Positions 47,502 through 54,915 of a stretch of 54,915 bases of DNA are shown here, in pieces. The notes under the pieces were generated by a model that did no database searches, was not told the DNA's origin, and saw only the letters and a program-made list of their open reading frames with translations. Origin of the DNA: Actinomycetospora cinnamomea. Its GTDB lineage: Bacteria; Actinomycetota; Actinomycetes; Mycobacteriales; Pseudonocardiaceae. Every line of letters begins with the position of its first letter. The stretch's first letter is position 1. Position numbers and translations under genes: made by a program. Location of the stretch: contig NZ_QEKW01000026.1 of assembly GCF_003096675.1 (NCBI RefSeq), positions 1 through 54,915 on the forward strand. The letters are read 5' to 3'.

Positions 47502-48260
47502 TCACCCAATGGGACGGTCGTCGAGACGCCGGCCGATCCGGCGGGCCGCGGCGGTGAGGGACGGGAGGTGACCGCGGGCACGCTCGTCGTTGGGGACGAT
47601 CACCGAGACGGCGGCGACGACCTGACGTGCCGCATCGCGGACCGGCACCGCCATCCCGGTGGCGTCGGGGTGGATGTGACCCGGGCAGAAGGCGAAGCCC
47701 TGCTTGCGCACGTCGGCGAGCAGCGCCCGCAGCGCCCCGGCCTCGACCACGGTCGCGGAGGTGTAGCGGTGCCGCGGCGCCGCCAGCACCCGCTCCTGCA
47801 GCACCGCCGATCCGTACGCCAGCAGCACCAGCCCCGATGACGACGCGTGCAGCGGCAGACGCGCCGCGATGCGGGTGTAGTTGATGACCGCCTGCTCGGC
47901 GCTGAGGCGCTCGACGAACAGCACCTCGTCGCCGTCGAGCACCCCGAGCTGGGTGTGGTGGCCGATCGCGTGCTGCAGCTGCTCCATCACCGGCATCGCG
48001 GTCTCGCGCAGCGACAGCGTCGGCGACGCCCGCGAGCCCAGCTCCCAGAGCCGCGTCCCCACCCGCACGCGGCGGTCGGCGTCGCGAGCCAGCAGGCCGT
48101 GCTCGACGAGCTCCGCGACCATCCGCGACGCCGTGGCCAGCGGGAGCCCCGCACGCCGCGCGACCTCGGAGACCTGCAGCGCGGGGGCCTCCGGGGTGAA
48201 CGCCTCGAGGATGCGCACCGCGCGCTCGAGGACCGACTCCCCCGAGCTCGACCGCGCCAT
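47502..48260 (-). CDS. IclR-family transcriptional regulator
   Basis: 252 residues. The winged helix (about 8-70) reads VSEVARRAGLPLATASRMVA; the effector domain (about 85-245) includes LPLHASSSGLVLLAYGS and HIHPDATGMAVPVRD. It lies 67 bp upstream of the reductase and P450 genes in the same direction and is probably their regulator, responding to an aromatic acid as many IclR proteins do. Confidence 0.93.
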   Translation of the reverse strand: MARSSSGESVLERAVRILEAFTPEAPALQVSEVARRAGLPLATASRMVAELVEHGLLARDADRRVRVGTRLWELGSRASPTLSLRETAMPVMEQLQHAIGHHTQLGVLDGDEVLFVERLSAEQAVINYTRIAARLPLHASSSGLVLLAYGSAVLQERVLAAPRHRYTSATVVEAGALRALLADVRKQGFAFCPGHIHPDATGMAVPVRDAARQVVAAVSVIVPNDERARGHLPSLTAAARRIGRRLDDRPIG

Positions 48261-48281
48261 CGCGTCAGTGTGCGGCGTGGG

Positions 48282-50858
48282 TCAGAGAGCCGGCAGGATC
48301 TGGGCGCGGCCGACGAGGGGGCGCAGCGGGTCCCCGACGTCGGGCAGCCGGTCGAGCGCGGTGCGGATCGTCCAGCGGTCCGGGCGCAGGTCGGGGTCGT
48401 CGAGCTCGTCCCAGGCCAGGGTCATCGAGACCGGCGCGCCGGGGGCGGGCCGGGGGCTGAACGGCGCGACCAGGGTCTTGTTGATGGCGTTCTGCGTGTA
48501 GTCGAGCCGGGCCAGCCCGCGGCGGCGGTCGGTGTGCCACTCCCAGGACACGAGCTCCGGTCGGATCTGTCCGACGGCGCGGGAGAGCTTCTCCACCCAG
48601 GCGCGGGTGTCGTCGAAGGTGTAGCCGTCGGCGATCGGCACCCAGATCTGCACCCCGCGCTTGCCGGTCACCTTGGGGGCCGCGTCGACGTCCAGGTGCG
48701 CCAGCGCCGCGCGGTAGAGCCGGGCGAGGGTCAGCACGTCGGCGAACCCCACGGCCGGCCCGGGGTCGATGTCGATGAGAGCCCAGGTCGGCTGGTGCAC
48801 GTCGGGCAGCCGCGAGGTCCAGGGGTGCAGCTCGATCGCCCCGTAGTTGGCCATCCACACCAGCGCCGCGGTGCTGTCGAGCACGAAGTAGTTCTGGGTC
48901 TCGTCGGGCTCCGCCTCGGGGTTGTGCCAGCGCCGCAGCCACGTCGGTGCGTGGTCGGGCACCTCCTTCTGCCAGAACCCGGCGCGGGCCGTGCCGTCGG
49001 GGTAGCGGTGCAGGTTGACCGGCCGCCCCGCGAGGTACGGCAGCAGGAAGGGGGCGACGCACGCGTGGTAGCGGACGAGCTCGCGCTTGGTCACGGGCGC
49101 TCCCCCGTCGCCGGGGAACAGGACCTTGTCCAGGTTGGTCAGCGCGAGCTCACGCCCGCCGACGGTCCACGTGCCCTTGGCGCCGAGGGCGTCGAGGGCG
49201 GCCAGCTCGTCCTCGGTGGCCCCCGCCTGGGCGCGGGTGTCGGCGGCGGCCAGCGGCACCTCGGCGGTCGCGGCGGGGGCGCCGCTCTGCCACATCGCCG
49301 CCGGGGCCGCGGCGACCTCGTCGTTGGTGCGCCCGGAGAGCACCGACCGCGGGTGCTCCTCGGGGTCCCAGCCCTCGACGGCGTGGTCGTCGTGCTTGTG
49401 CACGAGCATCCACTCCTCCTTCGAGGCGTCGCGCGACCGTCGGCGGACCAGGGCGAAGCGCCCCGCGAGCTTCTCGCCGTGCAGGTCGAAGTGCAGCTCA
49501 CCGGCGGCGACGGCGGCCGCGGGGTCGCCGGTCTTGGCGGGCGTCCAGGTCCCGCGGTCCCAGACCACGACGTCGCCACCGCCGTACTGGCCCTTGGGGA
49601 TCACGCCCTCGAACCAGGCGTAGTCCATGGGGTGGTCCTCGGTGTGGACCGCCATGTGCCGCGCCGACGGGTCCAGCGTCGGGCCGCGGGGCACGGCCCA
49701 GCTGGCCAGGGCCCCGTCGATCTCCAGGCGGAAGTCGTAGTGCAGGCGCCGCGCGCGGTGCCGCTGCACCACGAAGATCGGCTCGCCGGGGCTCGGGTCA
49801 CCGCCCGCGGGCTCGGGGGTCGCCGTGAAGTCGCGCATGCGCTGGTAGGTCGCGAGCCGGTCGGGCGCCGAGGTCCCGGTCGACGGCGTCGCCGTGGGCG
49901 CCGCCAGCGGCAGGTCGATGCGGATCTCCTCGGGGTCGCGGTCCGGGCGCAGACCCCGCCACGACGCGTGCCGCAGACGACCGTCGGGGGTCACGTTGCG
50001 GTACTCGACCTCGCCGACGAGCCGCGGTTCGACCCAGCGGGCGTCGCGGGCGTGCTCGCGCGGGACGGTCTCGTCGAACGGGCTGTCCTTGCGCTGCAGC
50101 GGTGCCAGCCGCTCCTGCAGCGCGCGCAGCATGGCCTCGGTGAAGCCGGTGCCCACGTGCCCGAGGTAGCGCAGCCGCCCCTCGGCGTCCCGCGCGCCGA
50201 GCAGCAGGGAGCCGACCGTCGAACCCCGCCGCCCGCGGCCGGGCGTCCAGCCGCCCAGGACGACCTCCTGGGTGGACAGCACCGCGGTCTTCACCCACGC
50301 CGAGGACCGCCGGCCGGCCTCGTAGCGGGCGCTGCGGCGCTTGGCGACGATCCCCTCGATGCCGTGGGCCTTCGCGACCTCGAGCACCTTGGCCGGGGCC
50401 ACGTCGGTGAACGACGGCGACACCGCCACGCGGGGCCACGTGTCGGCGCCCAGCGCCTCGAGCCGCGCGCGGCGCTCGTCCCACGGCCGGTCGCGCGTGT
50501 CCTCGCCGTCGGAGCGGAGCAGGTCGAACAGGTAGAGCGAGACGGGCACCGCGGCGAGCAGGTGCGCGTTCGGCGCCCGGACGTGCATGCGCTGCTGGAG
50601 CCGCCCGAAGCTCGGACGGCCCTGGTCGTCCATCGCCACGATCTCGCCGTCGAGCAGCAGGTCGCGGCCGTCGCCGAGCCCCGCGAACTCCGGGTAGCCG
50701 GCGGTGACGTCGTTGCCGTTACGGCTGGTGATCCGCACCCCGTCCGGGCCGGTCGCGATCAGCGCGCGCACCCCGTCCCACTTGAACTCGACCGCCCAGC
50801 CCGGCCCGGTCGGCGGGCTCCCCGCGGTCGCGAGCATCGGGAGCAGCTCCTCGGCCAC
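48282..50858 (-). CDS. ligD: Multidomain NHEJ DNA ligase LigD (LIG-PE-POL order)
   Basis: 858 residues. The N-terminal ATP-dependent ligase domain comes first (adenylation motif K26-W-D-G in AVEFKWDGV; about 1-330), then the 3'-phosphoesterase (about 345-500; HRARRLHYDFRLEIDG, DHPMDYAWFEGVIPKGQYGG), then the polymerase/primase (about 555-855; LTNLDKVLFPGDGG, and metal-binding ALIDIDPGP). Mycobacterial LigD is POL-PE-LIG and Pseudomonas PE-LIG-POL, so the order here is permuted. It works with Ku in end joining. The GTG at 50858 has GAGAGG upstream; the frame remains open upstream but without LigD-like sequence. Confidence 0.95.
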   Translation of the reverse strand: MAEELLPMLATAGSPPTGPGWAVEFKWDGVRALIATGPDGVRITSRNGNDVTAGYPEFAGLGDGRDLLLDGEIVAMDDQGRPSFGRLQQRMHVRAPNAHLLAAVPVSLYLFDLLRSDGEDTRDRPWDERRARLEALGADTWPRVAVSPSFTDVAPAKVLEVAKAHGIEGIVAKRRSARYEAGRRSSAWVKTAVLSTQEVVLGGWTPGRGRRGSTVGSLLLGARDAEGRLRYLGHVGTGFTEAMLRALQERLAPLQRKDSPFDETVPREHARDARWVEPRLVGEVEYRNVTPDGRLRHASWRGLRPDRDPEEIRIDLPLAAPTATPSTGTSAPDRLATYQRMRDFTATPEPAGGDPSPGEPIFVVQRHRARRLHYDFRLEIDGALASWAVPRGPTLDPSARHMAVHTEDHPMDYAWFEGVIPKGQYGGGDVVVWDRGTWTPAKTGDPAAAVAAGELHFDLHGEKLAGRFALVRRRSRDASKEEWMLVHKHDDHAVEGWDPEEHPRSVLSGRTNDEVAAAPAAMWQSGAPAATAEVPLAAADTRAQAGATEDELAALDALGAKGTWTVGGRELALTNLDKVLFPGDGGAPVTKRELVRYHACVAPFLLPYLAGRPVNLHRYPDGTARAGFWQKEVPDHAPTWLRRWHNPEAEPDETQNYFVLDSTAALVWMANYGAIELHPWTSRLPDVHQPTWALIDIDPGPAVGFADVLTLARLYRAALAHLDVDAAPKVTGKRGVQIWVPIADGYTFDDTRAWVEKLSRAVGQIRPELVSWEWHTDRRRGLARLDYTQNAINKTLVAPFSPRPAPGAPVSMTLAWDELDDPDLRPDRWTIRTALDRLPDVGDPLRPLVGRAQILPAL

Positions 50859-50899
50859 GTCATCCCTCTCCGCTGGTGCTCCGGCCCACCGTCCCATCC

Positions 50900-51733
50900 T
50901 CACGGGCGGCGCCACGAGTCGTCGGGGAACGACAGGCCGGCCTGGGCGCCCATCAGGGTCACGCCGCCGTCGACGACCTGCGACGTGCCGGTGATGTACG
51001 CCGCGCCCGGGCTCGCCAGGAACGCCACCGCGGCCGCGACCTCGTCGGCGTGCCCCGGCCGGCCGAGCGGCGCGCCCGGGCGCGGCGACTCGCGCGGGTC
51101 CTGGTCGGGCTGCCCGGTCAGCGGCGTCGCGATCTCGCCGGGCGCCACCGCGTTCACCGTGATCCCGTCCTCGCCCAGTTCCAGCGCGAGCACCTTGGTG
51201 AGCAGCCCGATCCCGGCCTTCGCCGCGCAGTAGGGCGCCGCGCCGACGCGCGGGACGTGCTCGTGGACGCTGGTGATGTTGACGATGCGCCCGCCGCGCC
51301 TCGCCTCGCCCATCCGCCGTGCGGCGAGCCGGCTGCACAGGAATGCCCCATCCAGGTCGATGGTGATGACGTCGCGCCAGGTGTCGTAGTCCATGTCGAC
51401 CACCCGGGTGCGGGTGCCGGTCCCCGCGTTGTTGACCAGGACCCCGAGCCCGCCCAGCTCGTCGGCGAGCTCGTCGACGGCGACGGTCGCTGCGGGCAGC
51501 TCCCGCAGGTCCATCTGCCGGATCGCGGCGCGCCGCCCGAGGCGCTCGACCTCGGCGGCGGTGGCCCGCGCCCCGCTCTCGTCGTCGCGGTGGGTGATGC
51601 CGACGTCGTGGCCGTCGCGGGCGAGCGCGACCGCCGTGGCGCGGCCGATGCCGGAGTCGGCACCGGTGACGACGGCGACGCGGGGGTGGCCGGTGTCGGC
51701 GGGGACGCCGGCGACGGGGGTCTCGGTGGTCAT
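50900..51733 (-). CDS. Short-chain dehydrogenase/reductase
   Basis: 277 residues. TGADSGIGRATAVALARDG is the cofactor motif, NNAGTG, the catalytic Ser in NITSVHEHVPR, then YCAAKAG (Tyr-x3-Lys), and the C-terminal VVDGGVTLMG. THRDDES after beta-2 suggests NADP. The pattern resembles the SDRs with long N-terminal extensions common near stress genes (glucose/ribitol dehydrogenase-like). It lies 41 bp upstream of ligD in the same direction. Confidence 0.92.
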   Translation of the reverse strand: MTTETPVAGVPADTGHPRVAVVTGADSGIGRATAVALARDGHDVGITHRDDESGARATAAEVERLGRRAAIRQMDLRELPAATVAVDELADELGGLGVLVNNAGTGTRTRVVDMDYDTWRDVITIDLDGAFLCSRLAARRMGEARRGGRIVNITSVHEHVPRVGAAPYCAAKAGIGLLTKVLALELGEDGITVNAVAPGEIATPLTGQPDQDPRESPRPGAPLGRPGHADEVAAAVAFLASPGAAYITGTSQVVDGGVTLMGAQAGLSFPDDSWRRP

Positions 51734-51831
51734 CCCGCAGCCGTACCCGTTGTCGACCGCCCGCCGACCACGAACCCGTGGCTCGTCGACGGCCCCTTGG
51801 CCCCCGAGCGCCCTGCCCGTTTCCTGGGGGC

Positions 51832-52647
51832 ATGGCCCGAGAACGCGACGACGCGCCGGCGGTGCACCGCCGGGTCCGCCTGCGCTCCGGCGACGCCGTG
51901 ATCGTGCGCAGCCTGCAGCCCGACGACGAGGCCGGGCTCGGCCGCATGTTCGACGAGCTGGGCGACAGCTCCCGCTTCCAGCGCTTCCTGTCCGGCAAGC
52001 CCTCGATCCCGCCGGCGGCGCTGCGCCGGCTGGTCGACGTCGACCACCGCGACCACGAGGCGCTCGTCGCCGTCCCGGAGGACGGCGGGGACGGCGGGGA
52101 CGGCGGGGACGGTGGGGACCGCACGGTGCTCGGCGAGGCCCGCTGGGTCCGCGACGCCGACGACCCCGTGGTCGCCGAGCTGGCGATCACCGTGGCCGAC
52201 GACTGGCAGCAGCGCGGGCTGGGCACCGAGCTGGCCCACCACCTGGCGCGCCGGGCCGCCGAGGAGGGCGTCGAGCGCTTCGCCGCCGAGGTCCTCACCG
52301 ACAACCACGGCATCCGGCGGCTCGTCGAGCGCGTCGGCGAGGTCGAGCGCGACGACCAGGGCGACGGCGTCGCGGTCCTGCACGTCACCACCGAGGGCCA
52401 CGAGGACCCGGCCGTGGACGACGGCGCGGTCCGCCGGGTGCTGCGGGCCGCGGGTCGCGGGGACTTCCTCGTGGTGCCGCGCCCGCTGCGGTTCTGGCTG
52501 CGCCTGTCCGGCCGGATCACCCGGACCCTGCTGATGCCGGTGGACGCCCTGCTGGGCCGGTCTCCGATGCGGTCTCAGGAGCAGTCTGAGATGCCGTCTC
52601 CGATACCGTCTCAGATGCGGCGGGTCCAGGACTCCGCGAACGAGTAG
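51832..52647 (+). CDS. GNAT-family N-acetyltransferase
   Basis: 271 residues. The GNAT core is about 20-185: VIVRSLQPDDEAGLGRMFDE, ELAITVADDWQQRGLG and the acetyl-CoA loop QQRGLGTELAHHLARRA. It includes a Gly-Gly-Asp tandem run (GGDGGDGGDGGD) between beta strands 2 and 3. The C-terminal ~70 residues go beyond the GNAT fold and end in a Ser/Met/Gln-rich low-complexity part that overlaps the 3' end of the convergent DUF1206 gene by 37 bp. Confidence 0.88.
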   Translation: MARERDDAPAVHRRVRLRSGDAVIVRSLQPDDEAGLGRMFDELGDSSRFQRFLSGKPSIPPAALRRLVDVDHRDHEALVAVPEDGGDGGDGGDGGDRTVLGEARWVRDADDPVVAELAITVADDWQQRGLGTELAHHLARRAAEEGVERFAAEVLTDNHGIRRLVERVGEVERDDQGDGVAVLHVTTEGHEDPAVDDGAVRRVLRAAGRGDFLVVPRPLRFWLRLSGRITRTLLMPVDALLGRSPMRSQEQSEMPSPIPSQMRRVQDSANE

Positions 52648-53639
52648 ACACCGAACGCCGCGATCCCGACGCCGACCACGAGCAGGAGGAACGGGCCGAA
52701 CGGCTGCCCCGCCAGGAGCGTGAGCGCCTGGTCGAGCCCACCCGCCGTGCGCGGGTCGGCCCGCCACGCCGCGACCACGAACAGCACGCCGACGATGGCG
52801 AAGGCGATCGCCCGCGCGACGTGCCCGGCGACGCCGAGCACCTCGACGGGCCGACGCAGGCGGTCGGGCAGGCGGTCGTAGTCGAGATCGTCGGAGAAGG
52901 TCCGCGCGATGCCCGTGTAGCCCATCGCCACGGCGATCCCGACGACCACGGCCCCGAGCACCGCCACGAGGATCCGGCCCGCGGGCAGCGTGAGCAGCCC
53001 CGCGGTCAGGCTCTCCGAGCCGGCCGAGCTGGAGGACCCCGACGACCCGGTCACGAGCAGCCGGACCCCGACGAGGGCGACGGCCAGCACGGCGACGGTC
53101 TTGGCTCCCGCGCCGACGCGTTTGCGGAAGCGCGTGCCCCCCGAGGTCCAGCGGAACCCGGTGGCCGCGGCCACGCCCTGCCACACCGCGAACGCCACCA
53201 GGCCGACGACCACCACGATGATCCCCACGAACCCGGGGGTGCCGGCGGCCAGCGCCCGAAGCGCGCCCTGCTGGTCGGGCTGACCCCCGCCGGCCAGCGC
53301 GACGTGCCCGGCGATGATCCCGATCAGCACGTGGACCAGCCCGTAGCCGGCCAGCCCGACCCGGCCGAGCAGCTCGACGGCGCGGATCGGGGCCTCGCCC
53401 TCGCCGCTCGTCCCGAGGCCCGCGAGCTCGCTGTAGACCTTCGACCCGGCCTGTTCGGCCCGGTTGCCGATCTCCTCGGCCGTGTCGTCGGTCCGTTCGG
53501 CCTCCCGGCCCGCCTCGTCGGCCTTCGCCTCGGCGCGGGACGCCTCCCGCTGGGCCCGGCGCTGGTGCCGGCCCGACGGCGCGTCCTCGCGGGAGGTGTC
53601 GGCGGCGGCGGCGTCACCCGAGGCGTCGGTGGAACTCAC
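52611..53639 (-). CDS. DUF1206 membrane protein
   Basis: 342 residues. A charged coiled-coil-like N-terminal region (about 1-75, Ala/Glu/Arg-rich) is followed by three copies of the two-helix DUF1206 unit: LLGRVGLAGYGLVHVLIGII, then the second around VGIAVAMGYTGIARTFSDDL, the third beginning GVAGHVARAIAFAIVGVLFV and ending FGVYSFAESWTRRI. Six membrane segments. The function is unknown; these proteins are common in soil actinobacteria. The GTG start has no strong ribosome site. Confidence 0.88.
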   Translation of the reverse strand: MSSTDASGDAAAADTSREDAPSGRHQRRAQREASRAEAKADEAGREAERTDDTAEEIGNRAEQAGSKVYSELAGLGTSGEGEAPIRAVELLGRVGLAGYGLVHVLIGIIAGHVALAGGGQPDQQGALRALAAGTPGFVGIIVVVVGLVAFAVWQGVAAATGFRWTSGGTRFRKRVGAGAKTVAVLAVALVGVRLLVTGSSGSSSSAGSESLTAGLLTLPAGRILVAVLGAVVVGIAVAMGYTGIARTFSDDLDYDRLPDRLRRPVEVLGVAGHVARAIAFAIVGVLFVVAAWRADPRTAGGLDQALTLLAGQPFGPFLLLVVGVGIAAFGVYSFAESWTRRI

Positions 53640-53685
53640 GTGCCGGGCCTACCCGGTTGCGCGCACCCCACCGCCCGCACTGTCC

Positions 53686-53775
53686 GGAACCTCACCGGGA
53701 GGGACCTCACCGGCCCGAACCTCACCGGCCCGAACCTCACCGGCCCGAACCTCACCGGCCCGAACCTCACCGGCC
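53686..53775. repeat. Six tandem 15-bp repeats (CGAACCTCACCGGCC)
   Basis: Exactly six 15-base units start at 53686, 53701, 53716, 53731, 53746 and 53761; the last four are identical and the first two vary. The LysR stop codon (TGA, 53767-53769) lies in the last unit and is reiterated in frame in every unit. On the plus strand the units spell an N-L-T-G-P pentapeptide repeat. Confidence 0.95.
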
Positions 53776-54690
53776 GAGTGCCGGCAGCGCCGTCCCGGCC
53801 ACGTGGCGCAGCGCGTCGAGGCCGGCCGCGATCGCCGGCTGGTGCTGCGAGCCGGCGCGGACGGCGGCGACGACCCGTCGGGTGGGCACCGGCGGCGTCG
53901 TGATCGGGAGGCGCCGGGTGTCGTGGTGGGCGGGCAGATCCGCCAGCCGCGGGACGAGGGCGACCCCGTAGCCCCGGGCGACCAGCGCGGCGCCCGTGTC
54001 CCACTCGTCGGCGTGGTGGGCGATGTCCGGCGCGAAGCCCGCGGTGGTGCAGGCGAGCGTGACGAGCTGGTGGTAGGCGCGGCCGACGTTGCCGCAGATC
54101 CACGGGTCGGCGGCGAGGTCGCGCAGGGCGACGCCGCGGCGTCCGACCAGCGGGTGGTCGGGGCCGACGAGGATGTCGAGCGGCTCGTCGAACAGCGAGT
54201 GCTGGTCGAAGGCGGGGTCGGACACCGGCGGGATGCTGGGGGTGGCGACGACCACCGCGAGGTCGGCGTCGTCGGCCGCAAGCAGGTCGAACGAGCGGGC
54301 GGGCTCGCTCTCGCGCAGGTACAGGCGCATCTGGGGGTGCTCGCCCCGCAGGTGTTCCAGCGCCTTGGGCACGACCACGGCCGCGGCGGACGAGAACGCG
54401 GCGAAGCGCAGCGTCCCGCCCACGGCGCCGGCGCGGTGGGCGGCGAGGTCGGCCCTCGCCTGCTCCCACTGCGCGGCGAGGGTCTCGCCGTGCTCGAGCA
54501 GGGTGCGCGCGGCCGGCGTGAGGCGCACCCCGCGCCCGACGGGCTCGAGCAGCGCGACGTCGAGCTCGCGGGCGAGGGCCTGCATCTGGTGCGAGACCGC
54601 CGACGGGGTGAGCCGGCACACCTCGGCCGCGGCGGTGACGGTGCCGTGCCGGGCGATGGCCGCGAGGACGCGCAACCGCCGATCGATCAT
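53767..54690 (-). CDS. LysR-family transcriptional regulator
   Basis: 307 residues from ATG 54690; the in-frame upstream start at 54765 would run through the promoter region. The HTH is at about 15-40 (GTVTAAAEVCRLTPSAVSHQ), then MQALARELDVALLEPVGRGV. The LysR substrate-binding domain covers about 90-295 (GTLRFAAFSSAAAVVVPKAL and GRRGVALRDLAADPWI). It is divergent from the interrupted sarcosine-oxidase-type gene, presumably its target. Confidence 0.93.
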   Translation of the reverse strand: MIDRRLRVLAAIARHGTVTAAAEVCRLTPSAVSHQMQALARELDVALLEPVGRGVRLTPAARTLLEHGETLAAQWEQARADLAAHRAGAVGGTLRFAAFSSAAAVVVPKALEHLRGEHPQMRLYLRESEPARSFDLLAADDADLAVVVATPSIPPVSDPAFDQHSLFDEPLDILVGPDHPLVGRRGVALRDLAADPWICGNVGRAYHQLVTLACTTAGFAPDIAHHADEWDTGAALVARGYGVALVPRLADLPAHHDTRRLPITTPPVPTRRVVAAVRAGSQHQPAIAAGLDALRHVAGTALPALGR

Positions 54691-54763
54691 GTACCCACCG
54701 TACAAGATCATAGGTTCGACGTTTCGATGGACGTGGACGGAATGCGCCGCTGACACTCCTGAC

Positions 54764-54820
54764 ATGACCTACCGCGCGATCGTCGTCGGCCTCGGCGGGC
54801 TGGGCTCGGCGGCGCTCTAC
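54764..54820 (+). pseudogene. 5' end of a monomeric sarcosine oxidase / N-methyl-amino-acid oxidase-type gene, interrupted
   Basis: The first 19 codons read MTYRAIVVGLGGLGSAALY, the FAD-binding start of monomeric sarcosine oxidase or N-methyltryptophan oxidase-type flavoproteins (usual text: G-L-G-x-M/L-G-S-A-A-x-Y-H-L-A). After Tyr19 the sequence changes to PRPFTGPALTPGSE and stops (54863-54865), with no HLA/R-RG helix. So the gene is cut by foreign sequence or by a rearrangement right here. Divergent from lysR, 73 bp between starts. Confidence 0.6.
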
Positions 54821-54915
54821 CCCAGGCCTTTCACCGGACCGGCTCTGACACCGGGGTCTGAATGACGAAAGGTGCTCCTGACCTGCGATGATCTGTCTTG
54901 CTGAGGGACAGAATC
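54821..54915 (+). mobile_element. Probable insertion-sequence end (partial, right edge)
   Basis: The sequence from 54821 is compositionally different (less GC) and breaks the oxidase reading frame. It contains CCTTTCA (54828-54834) and, inverted, TGACGAAAGG (54863-54872). It ends with GAGGGACAG, a ribosome-site-like sequence, seven or eight bases before where a start codon would be expected just outside the window. This looks like the left end of a transposable element with its transposase starting at the edge. The element family is not identifiable from 95 bases. Confidence 0.45.

Noticed and set aside
47847..51233. 1128-codon plus-strand frame opposite ligD
   Set aside because: Antisense shadow of ligD and the SDR gene; no recognisable domain.
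53641..53903. Plus-strand pentapeptide-repeat protein coded by the 15-bp array
   Set aside because: Only about six units, no start or family sequence around them, and the minus-strand LysR gene explains the adjoining coding signal.

Overview
The window is very GC-rich (over 70 % by eye), with G/C at almost every third codon position, many GTG starts, GAGG-type ribosome sites and dense ATGA/GTGA stop-start overlaps. Together with Ku plus a multidomain LigD, a DUF222-type tail, DUF2382, LEA-like and DUF1206 proteins and a mycothiol-enzyme-like family member, this points to an actinobacterium, most likely of the Pseudonocardiales (inference; no rRNA or tRNA is present to prove it).

Left part (0.8-16.2 kb): a compact catabolic island that appears to encode the whole route from glycine betaine to pyruvate. 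It holds a FAD reductase and a divergent Rieske oxygenase, then dimethylglycine dehydrogenase, the four-subunit sarcosine oxidase (soxB-D-A-G), serine hydroxymethyltransferase (glyA), a folate cyclodeaminase-like protein and an iron-sulfur serine dehydratase (sdaA). glyA-soxB-D-A-G-dmgdh-cyclodeaminase is one tightly overlapping minus-strand operon. Two local regulators sit among the genes: an IclR protein, with two matching 36-bp operator-like inverted repeats between reductase and oxygenase, and an FCD-type GntR protein, with a shared AT-rich motif upstream of sdaA/gntR and of glyA.

Middle part (16.2-34.3 kb): stress and housekeeping accessory genes. These are a DUF2188-LEA-like fusion, a PH-like protein, NDH-2, a methyltransferase, a TetR/PPOX pair, an STAS / GAF-PP2C / RsbW-like anti-sigma module, a TauE/SafE exporter with a glycosyltransferase, Ku, an SDR, a thioesterase, an ArsR/VOC pair, an alpha/beta hydrolase, an AraC regulator and a protein that joins a macro-like N-terminal region to a SIR2-like NADase region (possible defence effector).

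Right part (34.3-54.9 kb): an NmtR-type metal sensor divergent from a P1B-4 metal ATPase; a formaldehyde-activating-enzyme homologue translationally coupled to a frameshifted zinc alcohol/formaldehyde dehydrogenase; a DinB/mycothiol-type protein, DoxX, TetR and aldehyde dehydrogenase; a GAF-ANTAR protein; PRC-barrel/DUF2382 and TM-helix stress proteins; a P450 with a phthalate-dioxygenase-reductase-type partner under an IclR regulator; LigD (order LIG-PE-POL); an SDR, GNAT, DUF1206 and LysR. At the right edge a monomeric sarcosine-oxidase-type gene is broken after 19 codons by what looks like an insertion-sequence end. Methylated-amine and formaldehyde chemistry thus recurs at both ends of the window.
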